A stretch of DNA of 6,732 nt from JAGOUB01 sp964640945 (GCA_964640945.1 CAZXIV010000030.1:1-6732); one strand, 5' to 3'. Shown: positions 1-6,732, counted from the first letter of the stretch. Notes: generated from the letters alone by a model not told the origin. A program made the numbers and translations.

Positions 1-1943
1 TGATGCGCGAAATGGGCAAGGTCACGTTCCTGACGCTGCAAGACCACACCGGCCGCCTGCAGATCATGCTCCGCGAAGAGCAGCTGGAAGAGGCCTACGC
101 ACTGGCTCAGGCCACGCTCGATCTGGGCGATATCATCGGCATTCGCGGCGAGCGCATCACGACCAAAACTGGCGAACCAACGGTCCAAGCCACGGGCTGG
201 ATCATGCTCAGCAAGGCCCTGGCACAGCCGCCAGAGAAGTGGCACGGCATCGCCGACCAAGAGACCGCTTGGCGTCAGCGCTACTTGGATCTCACGAGCA
301 ACCCCGAGACGTTCAAGCGCTTCCAGCTGCGTTCACTCTTCATCCGCAAGCTCCGCGAGTTCTACTGGAAGTACGGCTTTGAAGAGATGGAGACACCCGT
401 GCTGACAAACGCCGCCTCAGGCGCCCTCGCCACCCCCTTCGTGACGCATCATGCCGCCTACGACTTGGATGTGTATCTGCGCATCGCCACCGAAACGTTT
501 TTGAAAGAGTGTCTCGTCGGCGGCTTCGATCGCGTCTTCGAAGTCGGTCGCATTTTCCGCAACGAAGGTCTGGACCCGAGTCATCTCCAGGACTTCACGA
601 TGGTCGAGCACTACGCCGCCTACTGGGATTTTGAAGACAACATGGAATTCACCGAGATGATGTTTAAAGAAGTTCTGCCCGCTGTCTTTGGCACGCTCCA
701 GACGAACATCCCCGATCGCAACGGCACCCTCATCAACGTGGACTTCACCCCACCATGGCCACGATTAACCCTTCGGGAAGCCATTTTGAAGCACTCAAAT
801 ATTGATATCGACACCTGTGCGACCGCCAATGATCTGCGCGATACGATGAAGAAAACGGGGATCAAACTCGAGGTCGATGTCTCCAAACTCGGCCGCGGTA
901 ATTTGATCGATCAACTCTACAAAAAAGTTGCCCGGCCGCACTTGGTGCAACCGACCTTCATTACCAGTCACCCCATCGATATCTCCCCACTCGCCCGCCG
1001 CAACGATAAGAACCCCGACATCACCGACCGCTTCCAGCTCGTGGTCGGCGGCTGGGAAATTGTGAACGCCTACAGCGAACTCGTGGATCCTGTCGATCAG
1101 AATGAGCGCTTCGATGCACAGGCCAAGGCGAATGCCGGTGGCGACAGTGATGCCCACCGCAAAGACGACGACTATGTAAAGGCCTTGAGTTACGGCTGCC
1201 CCCCTTGTTCGGGCTTCGGCATGGGCATTGACCGGATCGTGGCCTTACTCACGCAGCAAACCAACCTGCGCGACGTGGTCCTCTTCCCGCTCATGAAGCC
1301 TGAACACAGCCTAAAGGCCCCGTCCATTTCCCAAGCGGCCAAAGAAGATGGCACGCTCCTACTCCAACACGCCACCTACGGCCACCTCCTTCCCGAAGCC
1401 CACGGCCTGATTGAGACGCACGCCGTGCAAACGAAAGCCCACCTTCTCGCTACCGGCGCGGCAATGGAAGCCCTGGCCACGCGCCTAGGCGGTGACCCGA
1501 TGACGTGGAAGGTGGCCGGCATGCTCCACGACCTCGATTGGGACAAGCTCGATAAGGATTATGAGAAGCACTGCGGTGAAGACCTCAAGGCGATGCTCGA
1601 AGGCATCAAGGCGCCGCCGGAACTGCTGGGCGACATCCGGGCACACTACGCGCACCTCTACGGCGCCGAGTATCCGCTCGATACGATGCTGCGCAAAGCG
1701 CTCTACTGCGTTGATGAACTGACCGGCTTTATTATCGCCGTGACCATGGTGCGCCCCAGTAAAAAGATCGCCGACGTTGAGGTGAGCTCGGTGAAGAAGA
1801 AGTTGAAGGACAAAGGCTTCGCCGCCCAGGTGGATCGCGCGCAGATTGGCCAGTGCGAGACGCTGCTCGGTATGACGCTCGACGAATTCATCGGCCTCGT
1901 GCTGGAAGCGATGAAGCCGCACGCCGCGGCGATGGGGATCTGA
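1..1943 (+). CDS. lysS: Lysyl-tRNA synthetase (class II) with C-terminal HD-domain fusion, 5' partial
   Basis: This enzyme charges tRNA-Lys with lysine in the cytoplasm. The gene enters from the left edge: the ATG at 3 lies inside the N-terminal OB-fold (MREMGKVTFLTLQD matches the middle of that domain), so roughly 60-70 residues are missing. Residues below count from this ATG. Class II motif 2 is at about 178-199 (R183-IFRNEG, R186, E188) and motif 3 at about 404-411 (GFGMGIDR, R411). The synthetase body ends near 433 (FPLMKP), where ordinary bacterial LysRS stops. A further 210 residues continue in frame as an HD domain with H480, H509-D510 (MLHDLDWD), H548 and D571 (CVDELTGF), resembling stand-alone bacterial HD hydrolases. 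Motif 2 reads HLQDFT where the usual form is HNPEFT. The TGA at 1941-1943 faces a convergent gene 7 bp away. The LysRS call is firm; the substrate of the HD domain is unknown. Confidence 0.96.
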   Translation, partial: MREMGKVTFLTLQDHTGRLQIMLREEQLEEAYALAQATLDLGDIIGIRGERITTKTGEPTVQATGWIMLSKALAQPPEKWHGIADQETAWRQRYLDLTSNPETFKRFQLRSLFIRKLREFYWKYGFEEMETPVLTNAASGALATPFVTHHAAYDLDVYLRIATETFLKECLVGGFDRVFEVGRIFRNEGLDPSHLQDFTMVEHYAAYWDFEDNMEFTEMMFKEVLPAVFGTLQTNIPDRNGTLINVDFTPPWPRLTLREAILKHSNIDIDTCATANDLRDTMKKTGIKLEVDVSKLGRGNLIDQLYKKVARPHLVQPTFITSHPIDISPLARRNDKNPDITDRFQLVVGGWEIVNAYSELVDPVDQNERFDAQAKANAGGDSDAHRKDDDYVKALSYGCPPCSGFGMGIDRIVALLTQQTNLRDVVLFPLMKPEHSLKAPSISQAAKEDGTLLLQHATYGHLLPEAHGLIETHAVQTKAHLLATGAAMEALATRLGGDPMTWKVAGMLHDLDWDKLDKDYEKHCGEDLKAMLEGIKAPPELLGDIRAHYAHLYGAEYPLDTMLRKALYCVDELTGFIIAVTMVRPSKKIADVEVSSVKKKLKDKGFAAQVDRAQIGQCETLLGMTLDEFIGLVLEAMKPHAAAMGI

Positions 1944-1950
1944 TGATCGG

Positions 1951-2739
1951 TCAGTTGTAGTGGGCCAGCTCGCCGAATAGATACGCGCCGCTCGCATCCA
2001 TCTTGGTGAGCACTTGCTCGCGCATCTGCCGGACATGCCGCTGTAACGGTAGAGCCAGGATGTGTACGCCGGCGAATTCATGGGACGATTTTGGCTTACA
2101 GCGAGCCATGATCGGCCGATCGGAGGCCTGCAATTCCCCCTGCCGCTTGTCATCCATGAGGATGTGCCACTTCTCCAGGGCGATGTCATAGCGAGACGCA
2201 AAGTAGGCGCGCAGCCCTTGGAAGAACTCCTCCCCTTCCTCCAGCTTCTCGGCCAGGTAGGAGGGCGAAGTGGTGACGTCGTACAGAACAAGCGTCTCGG
2301 GCGCATCGCCGACTGCGACGACACCATCCACCTCCGCGCTGGCGCGGCCATGGCGGAAGATGACGTTGGCGCCATCTAACTCCATACGCACATCACCCAT
2401 CTCGATCGTCCCGGAACCCTGCAGCAGGTCTACAAGCCCATTCGATGAGCGGCGATCCATTTTGTGGGCGACCTCGTTCACCACGGCCTCGGCCACCTCT
2501 TCGGCACAGATGCCGGTGGCGCGTGTCAGCAATTCGGCGCGCTGACTCATGAGCACGGCCGGATCGAGGGACGAGAGGCGACGCAGTGCGGACTGCAGCA
2601 GGCGCCGAGAACGGAGCACGTCCACCATGCCCGGGTGCGTGCCGGCGCAGAGCACGGCCTCACCGAAATTGGGCAGGGAGGGCGTACGAGCAGGCGCACA
2701 AGCGACAGAGAGAGCCATTGAGGGCGCCGCGTGGAGCAT
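1951..2739 (-). CDS. Hypothetical protein, 262 aa; possible diverged PD-(D/E)XK-like fold
   Basis: I do not recognise this protein. It is soluble, with no membrane segment or clear signal peptide. The N-terminal half (about 40-105) is rich in Ala, Leu and Arg and looks helical. The centre has a strand-rich stretch with E136-V-D138-GVV, then LVLYD154-VT156, followed by a charged helix (about 160-180). This acid-strand-acid spacing recalls restriction-endonuclease-like folds, but the usual lysine is replaced by T156, so nuclease activity is doubtful. The start at 2739 is preferred because a TATAAT box lies 11 nt upstream; a second in-frame ATG (M8, 2718) is possible. No Shine-Dalgarno is visible for either. 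It lies downstream of the beta-CASP gene on the same strand with its own promoter, and converges on lysS. Codon use resembles that of its neighbours. The gene is probably real because it has a promoter, fills its interval and has compatible composition. Confidence 0.75.
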   Translation of the reverse strand: MLHAAPSMALSVACAPARTPSLPNFGEAVLCAGTHPGMVDVLRSRRLLQSALRRLSSLDPAVLMSQRAELLTRATGICAEEVAEAVVNEVAHKMDRRSSNGLVDLLQGSGTIEMGDVRMELDGANVIFRHGRASAEVDGVVAVGDAPETLVLYDVTTSPSYLAEKLEEGEEFFQGLRAYFASRYDIALEKWHILMDDKRQGELQASDRPIMARCKPKSSHEFAGVHILALPLQRHVRQMREQVLTKMDASGAYLFGELAHYN

Positions 2740-2750
2740 GAAGGGGAGCC

Positions 2751-2756
2751 ATTATA
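2751..2756 (-). promoter_or_regulatory. -10 box (TATAAT) of the 262-aa protein gene
   Basis: The minus strand reads TATAAT, a perfect consensus hexamer, ending 11 nt before the ATG at 2739. Transcription starting 6-8 nt after the box would leave a leader of only about 3-5 nt. No good -35 is seen at 16-18 bp; TTTGAC lies immediately next to the -10 and is too close to serve. No Shine-Dalgarno fits in the 11-nt gap (ggctccccttc). Confidence 0.6.
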
Positions 2757-2761
2757 CGTCA

Positions 2762-2777
2762 AACGCCGACGATCGGC
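2762..2777 (-). terminator. Weak hairpin after the beta-CASP gene, possible terminator
   Basis: The minus strand carries GCCGA-TCG-TCGGC, a 5-bp stem at 2765-2777, 12 nt after the stop codon at 2790. It is followed only by GTTT, so the U-run is poor. It might stop part of the transcription from the gene at 2790-4187, or it could be chance. The downstream promoter begins about 10 nt later. Confidence 0.25.
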
Positions 2778-2789
2778 TATGCCTTTGGC

Positions 2790-4187
2790 TCAGAACTCAA
2801 TCACCTCTTCACGGGCGGGCATATGCACCATCACGCCCGGGCGGGCGGCGCGGATGCGAGTGGCAAACGGTAGCATCTGTTCTTCTTCACCGTGCACCAA
2901 GATGACATGCTTCAAGCCCTCCACGCTGCCCACAAAGGCATCCAAATCGCGCATATCAGCGTGGCCCGAGTAGGCGTTGATGTAGGCCACCTGGGCCTTC
3001 TTTAGGCGGTACTCGTCGAAGATCTTCACGCGGTCGATGGTGGGATTAAGAATGGCGGCACCAAGCGTGTCCTTGGCCATATAGCCGACCGCGAGGACAG
3101 TATTGCGCGCGTCCTCGAGCTCGTTTTTAAGGTGATGGCGGATACGGCCCGCCTCGCACATGCCCGAGCCGGCCATGATGATCATCGGGCCCGGCGTGCC
3201 ATTGATGGCTTTACTGTCCTCCGCGCTCTCGGTGTATTTTACCAGCGAGAACTTGAAGGGGTTATGCGCGCGACTGAGGAAATCCTTGAACATCTCCTCG
3301 TCGTAGCACTCCGGGTGCTTCATGAAGACGTCGGTTACTTTAGAGGCGAGCGGCGAGTCGATGATGATGGGCAAGGCCGGGATCTGCTTGCTGTCCCAGA
3401 GCAGGTGGAGGTCGTAGACAATCTCCTGGGTGCGCTCGAGTGAGAAGGCCGGAATGAGCAGTTTTCCGCCGCGCGACGCGGTGGCGATGATGATGTCGCG
3501 CAGTTGCTCGCGCGCCTTCTCGATACTCTCGTGCGTACGGTTGCCGTAGGTACTCTCGCAAATGAGGATATCAACCGCGGGCATGGCAGCCGGGTCGCGG
3601 ATAATGGGGAGCGCGCTGCGGCCGAGATCGCCCGTAAAGCCGATGCGCACCTTAGAACCGCCGGCATCCTTCGCCTCGATGACGACCATGGCCGCTCCCA
3701 GAATATGGCCGGCCTCGAGAAACTGCGCCTGCACGCCCTGGCAGACCGGGAACCACTCATTGTAGTGGCGCGGGGTGAAGAGCTTCATGCAGGCGGCCAC
3801 GTCTTCCACACCGTACAGCGGGCCGTCGGTGGTAATGCGATTCGAGAGGTGCTTCTTGGCGTACTCTTCGTCCTTCTGCTGGATAAAGGCAGAGTCCTGG
3901 AGCATCACGTCGGCCAGGTCCTTGGTAGCGAAGGTAGAGATGACGGGCGCGCGTAGGCCTTTCTTCCAGAAGTACGGCAAGCGACCAACGTGATCGCCGT
4001 GAGCGTGCGTGAGAATCAGCGCGTCCAGTTCGGCCGGGTTGAAGGTGACTTCGCGATTCTTCACCGCCGTCTCGGCACGATGCCCTTGGAAAAGACCCGC
4101 ATCGAGCAGGAAACGACGGGAACCGACACGAATCTCGTGGCAGGTGCCGGTCACTTCGCGCGCGGCGCCATGGGGGATAAATTGCAT
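2790..4187 (-). CDS. Metallo-beta-lactamase/beta-CASP family RNA-processing hydrolase
   Basis: This 465-aa protein belongs to the MBL-beta-CASP-RMMBL family (relatives of CPSF73/Ysh1 and bacterial YSH1-like ribonucleases), zinc hydrolases that usually act on RNA. The MBL domain opens the protein (D29, then H61-AHGDH66 as the zinc-binding HxHxDH motif), with H161 (AGHILGA) and D187 (FTGDLG) as further ligands. The beta-CASP insert follows: E211 (ICESTYGNR, motif A), H351/H352 after GSGMCEAGR (motif B) and SGHAD with H409 (motif C). LVHGE (H432) and a C-terminal RMMBL segment end the protein. All expected catalytic residues are present and the length is typical, so it should be active. The start is the ATG 11 nt after a TATACT box, and the family's N-terminal GAA-EVTG signature begins at residue 7. 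No Shine-Dalgarno is visible. It lies between the pseudouridine synthase and the 262-aa gene. Endo- versus exonuclease mode and the natural RNA cannot be told from sequence. Confidence 0.93.
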   Translation of the reverse strand: MQFIPHGAAREVTGTCHEIRVGSRRFLLDAGLFQGHRAETAVKNREVTFNPAELDALILTHAHGDHVGRLPYFWKKGLRAPVISTFATKDLADVMLQDSAFIQQKDEEYAKKHLSNRITTDGPLYGVEDVAACMKLFTPRHYNEWFPVCQGVQAQFLEAGHILGAAMVVIEAKDAGGSKVRIGFTGDLGRSALPIIRDPAAMPAVDILICESTYGNRTHESIEKAREQLRDIIIATASRGGKLLIPAFSLERTQEIVYDLHLLWDSKQIPALPIIIDSPLASKVTDVFMKHPECYDEEMFKDFLSRAHNPFKFSLVKYTESAEDSKAINGTPGPMIIMAGSGMCEAGRIRHHLKNELEDARNTVLAVGYMAKDTLGAAILNPTIDRVKIFDEYRLKKAQVAYINAYSGHADMRDLDAFVGSVEGLKHVILVHGEEEQMLPFATRIRAARPGVMVHMPAREEVIEF

Positions 4188-4198
4188 GTTCTGGTTCC

Positions 4199-4204
4199 AG
4201 TATA
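4199..4204 (-). promoter_or_regulatory. -10 box (TATACT) of the beta-CASP hydrolase gene
   Basis: The minus strand reads TATACT, five of six consensus bases, ending 11 nt before the ATG at 4187. This is the same spacing as at the next gene downstream. The predicted leader is only a few nucleotides long. No convincing -35 is present because the expected position falls in the preceding terminator stem. The small inverted repeat CTGGAACCAG overlaps the end of the box and could be an operator or chance. Confidence 0.55.
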
Positions 4205-4206
4205 GC

Positions 4207-4230
4207 GGAAAAGACTGTTTTTGGACAGTC
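4207..4230 (-). terminator. Rho-independent terminator of the pseudouridine synthase gene
   Basis: The minus strand has stem GACTGT (4230-4225), loop CCAAAA and stem ACAGTC (4218-4213), followed by TTTT (4212-4209). The stem begins inside the TGA stop codon of the gene at 4229-4975, so stop and terminator overlap. The stem is a short 6 bp but perfect. It separates this gene from the downstream beta-CASP gene, whose -10 box starts 3 nt beyond the listed end. Confidence 0.65.
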
Positions 4231-4975
4231 AGGCACCCTCGTTGTCCAGTCCGACAAAACGACGAATGGCGGCGATTTCGGCGGCATCCAAAGGTCGCAA
4301 CTCGCGAGGCTTCATCGTGCCGATGCCAAGTGGCCCGATGCGCTCACGCGTCAGACTGCGAACCGTGCAGCCGACCGTCTCGCACATCCGGCGGATTTGG
4401 CGGTTTTTGCCTTCGGTGAGCGTGATCAGAAGCGTATTAGAAGAGATACGCTTCACGAGCAGTGGCTTGGTCTGCCGGCCATCCATCACCATCCCCTGTT
4501 GCAACTGCAACAACGCCTCGTCGCTCATCGACGCCTGGAGGCGGACCCGATACTCCTTCTCGTGGTCGTAGCGCGGGTGTGTCAGGCGCAGCGCCAGCTC
4601 GCCGTCGTTGGTGAGCAAGAGCAGCCCCTCACTATCTTGATCGAGACGGCCGACCGGGAACACTTTCCCACGCAATTCCGGCGGGAGAAGATCCGGCAAA
4701 ATCTGTGCGGGCAGGCGGCCAGAGGATGGCACGGGCGGACGCTTATTCGTCACTTCTACGCGGCGGGGCTTATTGAGCAGGTAATAGAGGAAGGTCGTGC
4801 TTTTCGGCAGCGCGACGCCATCCACGGCGATATGGTCGACCGCCTGGACCGCCTGATCGCCCACTTTGGCGATCGCACCATTCACCGTCACCCGACCGGC
4901 AGCCAATAATTCTTCAGCGTGACGGCGCGAGGCAATGCCCGTCCGCGAGAGGATCTTCTGGAGACGCTCCTTCAT
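4229..4975 (-). CDS. RluB/RsuA-family rRNA pseudouridine synthase
   Basis: This enzyme isomerises a specific uridine in rRNA to pseudouridine. The 248-aa protein has an N-terminal S4 RNA-binding domain (about 1-50; MKERLQKILSRTGIASRR...AGRVTVNG) and then the catalytic domain. The signature GRLDQDSEGLLLLTNDGE gives the catalytic aspartate D112. EGKNRQIRRM (about 178-187) is the second family signature. The frame is open upstream to 5083, but that extension runs into the rRNA terminator and does not resemble the family; the start at 4975 gives the expected S4 beginning. No Shine-Dalgarno precedes it. The segment after NKP (RRVEVTNKRPP) departs from the common KPxGxxxT form. Paralogues RluB, RluE, RluF and RsuA modify different uridines, and the exact target cannot be fixed here. 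The position just behind the rRNA operon, but separated by its terminator, suits an rRNA modification role. Confidence 0.92.
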   Translation of the reverse strand: MKERLQKILSRTGIASRRHAEELLAAGRVTVNGAIAKVGDQAVQAVDHIAVDGVALPKSTTFLYYLLNKPRRVEVTNKRPPVPSSGRLPAQILPDLLPPELRGKVFPVGRLDQDSEGLLLLTNDGELALRLTHPRYDHEKEYRVRLQASMSDEALLQLQQGMVMDGRQTKPLLVKRISSNTLLITLTEGKNRQIRRMCETVGCTVRSLTRERIGPLGIGTMKPRELRPLDAAEIAAIRRFVGLDNEGA

Positions 4976-4981
4976 GGGGAC

Positions 4982-4987
4982 ATGGTA
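4982..4987 (-). promoter_or_regulatory. Possible -10 box (TACCAT) for the pseudouridine synthase
   Basis: TACCAT on the minus strand fits the minimal TAnnnT form and ends 6 nt before the ATG at 4975, the spacing expected for a truly leaderless transcript. It matches only four of six consensus bases and has no clear -35. Some promoter is expected here because a strong terminator lies upstream, but this assignment is weak. Confidence 0.25.
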
Positions 4988-5081
4988 CACGGCGTTCAGG
5001 GGCGACTCACATTCAGAATGGGCACTGAGCTGGTTGCGCCTTTCCGCCTCAAGCTCAAGCCCACTGCTTTTTAGACACGCC

Positions 5082-5127
5082 AAAAAGACCGTCTCTCTCC
5101 CTCTATTTTTAGAGAGAGGACAGTCTT
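5082..5127 (-). terminator. Rho-independent terminator of the rRNA operon
   Basis: About 20 nt after the 5S, the minus strand has AAGACTGTC (5127-5119) pairing with GACGGTCTT (5093-5085) with one G-U pair. The stem extends inward through pyrimidine CT repeats against GAGAG repeats to a small AT-rich loop. It ends in a T-run (5086-5082, TTTTT). The stem is long and strong, as is usual for an rRNA operon. On the plus strand the hairpin is also followed by CTTTTT, so it could act in both directions, but no plus-strand gene leads into it. Confidence 0.85.
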
Positions 5128-5146
5128 GGCTTTTTCAACCGCTTCG

Positions 5147-5264
5147 TCCTGGCACCGGCCTACTCTCGCGAGGCGGATGCCCCACTACCATCGGCGCTGA
5201 CGGTCTTCACTGCTGAGTTCGGGATGGGATCAGGTGTTACCCCGTCGCTCGAAGCACCAGGACG
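5147..5264 (-). rRNA. rrf: 5S ribosomal RNA
   Basis: This is about 118 nt on the minus strand. Helix I closes the molecule: CGTCCTGGTGC at the 5' end pairs with GCCAGGACG at the 3' end. Conserved internal segments are CCCGAACTCAGCAGTGAAG (loop B/helix III region), GCGCCGATGGTAGTG and CGCGAGAGTAGG (helix IV/loop E side). Exact ends are set by the terminal pairing and may shift by a few bases. It lies downstream of 23S in the usual bacterial order and is followed by a strong terminator. Confidence 0.95.
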
Positions 5265-5358
5265 AAACGGTCGATTTGCCAAGGATTCCTTGAAACGTGT
5301 TTGATGGGCACGTCTTGCCCGCGCGTGAGACATGAACAGTACAGTAGTAGAAAAAACA
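5265..5358 (-). other. 23S-5S internal transcribed spacer
   Basis: This spacer of about 94 nt contains no tRNA gene. It holds two small inverted repeats on the minus strand: GGGCA-AGACG-TGCCC near 5308-5322 and CAAGGAATCCTTG near 5278-5291. They could form processing structures in the precursor. The pairing across the mature 23S ends cannot be checked because the 23S 5' end is outside the window. Confidence 0.7.
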
Positions 5359-6313
<955 letters not shown>

Positions 6314-6371
6314 CAATGTTCCTCTTGGTGGTTAGCCAAGAACTCCGGCCGAAGCCTAGAGCGCACATACC

Positions 6372-6450
6372 AGTATTAAGGGGTCAGTATTAAGTATTAA
6401 GGGAATGATTATTCAAGAACCCATAATACTTACTACTTAATACTTACTAC
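6372..6450 (-). repeat. Second AT-rich repeat hairpin in the intron P9 region
   Basis: Two direct copies of GTAGTAAGTATTA (6450-6438 and 6436-6424, 14-bp period) are followed by three copies of the complementary TTAATACT (in 6400-6386 and at 6379-6372). Eighteen positions beginning at GGG/CCC pair with only two mismatches around a 16-nt loop (6419-6404). The unit belongs to the same TAAGTATTAA family as the P6 hairpin. Stable short hairpins follow toward the 3' splice site: GGC-TTCG-GCC (about 6356-6347) and CTTGG/CCAAG (6340-6325). Confidence 0.75.
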
Positions 6451-6567
6451 TCGATCTGTTTTTTACCGGCAGCTCGATTTTGCTGCGCCCCTACATCGCT
6501 GCAGGGATCGGACTATCTCATCATCCTCTTGCGAGGAGCATCGCGTGTAGTCTCTGAGGAGCCCGAA

Positions 6568-6640
6568 AAGTATTAGGTATTTGGTATTAGGTATTAAGTA
6601 TGAAACATACTTAATACTCGATACTTCATACTTTATACTC
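6568..6640 (-). repeat. AT-rich repeat hairpin in the intron P6 extension
   Basis: Between the P4 3' strand and P7, the minus strand carries repeated GTAT-type units. GTATTAAGTATG (6617-6606) and CATACTTAATAC (6602-6591) form a perfect 12-bp inverted repeat around a TTT loop. Pairing continues outward as GTAT/ATAC blocks separated by 3-nt mismatches. Its low GC contrasts sharply with the intron core. It looks like a repeat inserted into, or expanded within, a peripheral loop. Confidence 0.75.
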
Positions 6641-6732
6641 GTCAGTTTCCTGCTGATTGTCCGCACCCCGTACCTTGCGGCATAGGGGATTCGACGGAGA
6701 TTCCAGCATATAGCGATGTTTATCACTAATCG

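Larger units (their letters stand above)
6314..6732 (-). ncRNA. Group I self-splicing intron in 23S (insertion after U1951), 3' part
   Basis: The intron removes itself from the 23S precursor. Core helices can be paired by eye on the minus strand: P3 CATCGC (6718-6713) with GCGATG (6544-6539); P4 TGCTG (6708-6704) with CAGCA (6655-6651); P5 with CCCC/GGGG and a GCAA loop; P7 GACTA (6552-6548) with TAGTC (6515-6511); P8 TCCTC-GCAA-GAGGA (6537-6524); P9 CCCT/AGGG (6506-6489). TCAGAGACTACACG and GAGATAGTCC match the classic R and S elements. The last base is the G at 6314 (omega-G), directly before exon AAGTTCCGACC. The 5' end (P1, P2 and the splice site) is off the window, so length and any homing endonuclease gene upstream are unknown; no such gene is in the visible part. 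Group I introns at this 23S position are known, for example in Coxiella burnetii (L1951). The subgroup was not determined. Confidence 0.9.

Noticed and set aside
3..5. ATG at position 3 as the true start of lysS
   Set aside because: The protein from here begins in the middle of the N-terminal anticodon-binding OB-fold; the family needs about 60-70 more residues upstream, outside the window.
1485..2375. 296-codon open frame on the minus strand
   Set aside because: It runs antisense through the HD part of lysS and out of frame through the 262-aa gene, with Arg/Ser/Trp-rich low-complexity protein and no family resemblance. It is a by-product of GC-rich coding sequence.
3335..4287. Long open frames overlapping the beta-CASP gene in other frames
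   Set aside because: They overlap a gene whose catalytic motifs are all intact and show no recognisable domains.
4976..5083. 36-residue N-terminal extension of the pseudouridine synthase
   Set aside because: It starts within the rRNA terminator, lies before the normal S4-domain beginning and has no family similarity.
6372..6640. Repeats as a CRISPR array
   Set aside because: The units are 8-14 bp, AT-rich, self-complementary and without regular spacers; they form hairpins in intron loops.
6463..6726. 87-codon minus-strand frame within the intron as a homing endonuclease
   Set aside because: It covers the catalytic core helices P3-P8 and lacks LAGLIDADG, GIY-YIG or HNH motifs.
6314..6732. 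Interruption of 23S as a simple RNase III-excised intervening sequence
   Set aside because: The R/S elements, P3/P4/P7/P8 pairings and terminal G at the exon junction are specific to a group I intron, and the 1951 position is a known intron site.

Overview
The window holds, from left to right, the 3' part of a lysyl-tRNA synthetase gene carrying a C-terminal HD-domain fusion (+ strand), then three minus-strand protein genes (an unrecognised 262-aa protein, a metallo-beta-lactamase/beta-CASP RNA hydrolase, and an RluB/RsuA-type pseudouridine synthase), then the end of an rRNA operon, also on the minus strand (5S, a short spacer, and the 3' part of 23S). At the right edge the 23S gene is interrupted by a group I self-splicing intron, whose catalytic core and 3' splice site are visible.

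The sequence is bacterial: the 5S and 23S are of bacterial type, LysRS is class II, and the intrinsic terminators are hairpins followed by U-runs. The divergent LysRS, an intron inside 23S, weak or absent Shine-Dalgarno sequences and very short mRNA leaders would suit a moderately GC-rich member of the Patescibacteria/CPR. That placement is an inference; the sequence does not prove it.

Region by region. 1-1943: lysS, cut at the left edge, with a synthetase body (visible residues 1 to about 433) joined in frame to an HD phosphohydrolase-like domain (about 450-646). It ends 7 bp from the stop of the convergent minus-strand gene at 1951-2739. 2740-2789: a 50-bp gap with a near-consensus -10 box 11 nt before the start codon. 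2790-4187: the beta-CASP hydrolase. 4188-4230: a compact gap in which a terminator for the upstream gene abuts a -10 box, again 11 nt before the start codon. 4229-4975: the pseudouridine synthase. 5082-5127: the rRNA operon terminator. 5147-5264: 5S. 5265-5358: the 23S-5S spacer. 5359-6313: the 23S 3' exon, equivalent to E. coli 1952 to the 3' end. 6314-6732: the intron, inserted after the position equivalent to U1951.

All recognised genes concern translation or RNA: tRNA charging, rRNA modification, RNA processing and the rRNAs themselves. The two features most worth following up are the intron, two of whose peripheral hairpins are built from the same AT-rich repeat family, and the LysRS-HD fusion. 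The 23S exon also has an expanded helix 88 that folds as a three-way junction. No tRNA gene, CRISPR array or insertion sequence is visible. No gene-free stretch longer than 300 bases exists outside the rRNA and the intron.
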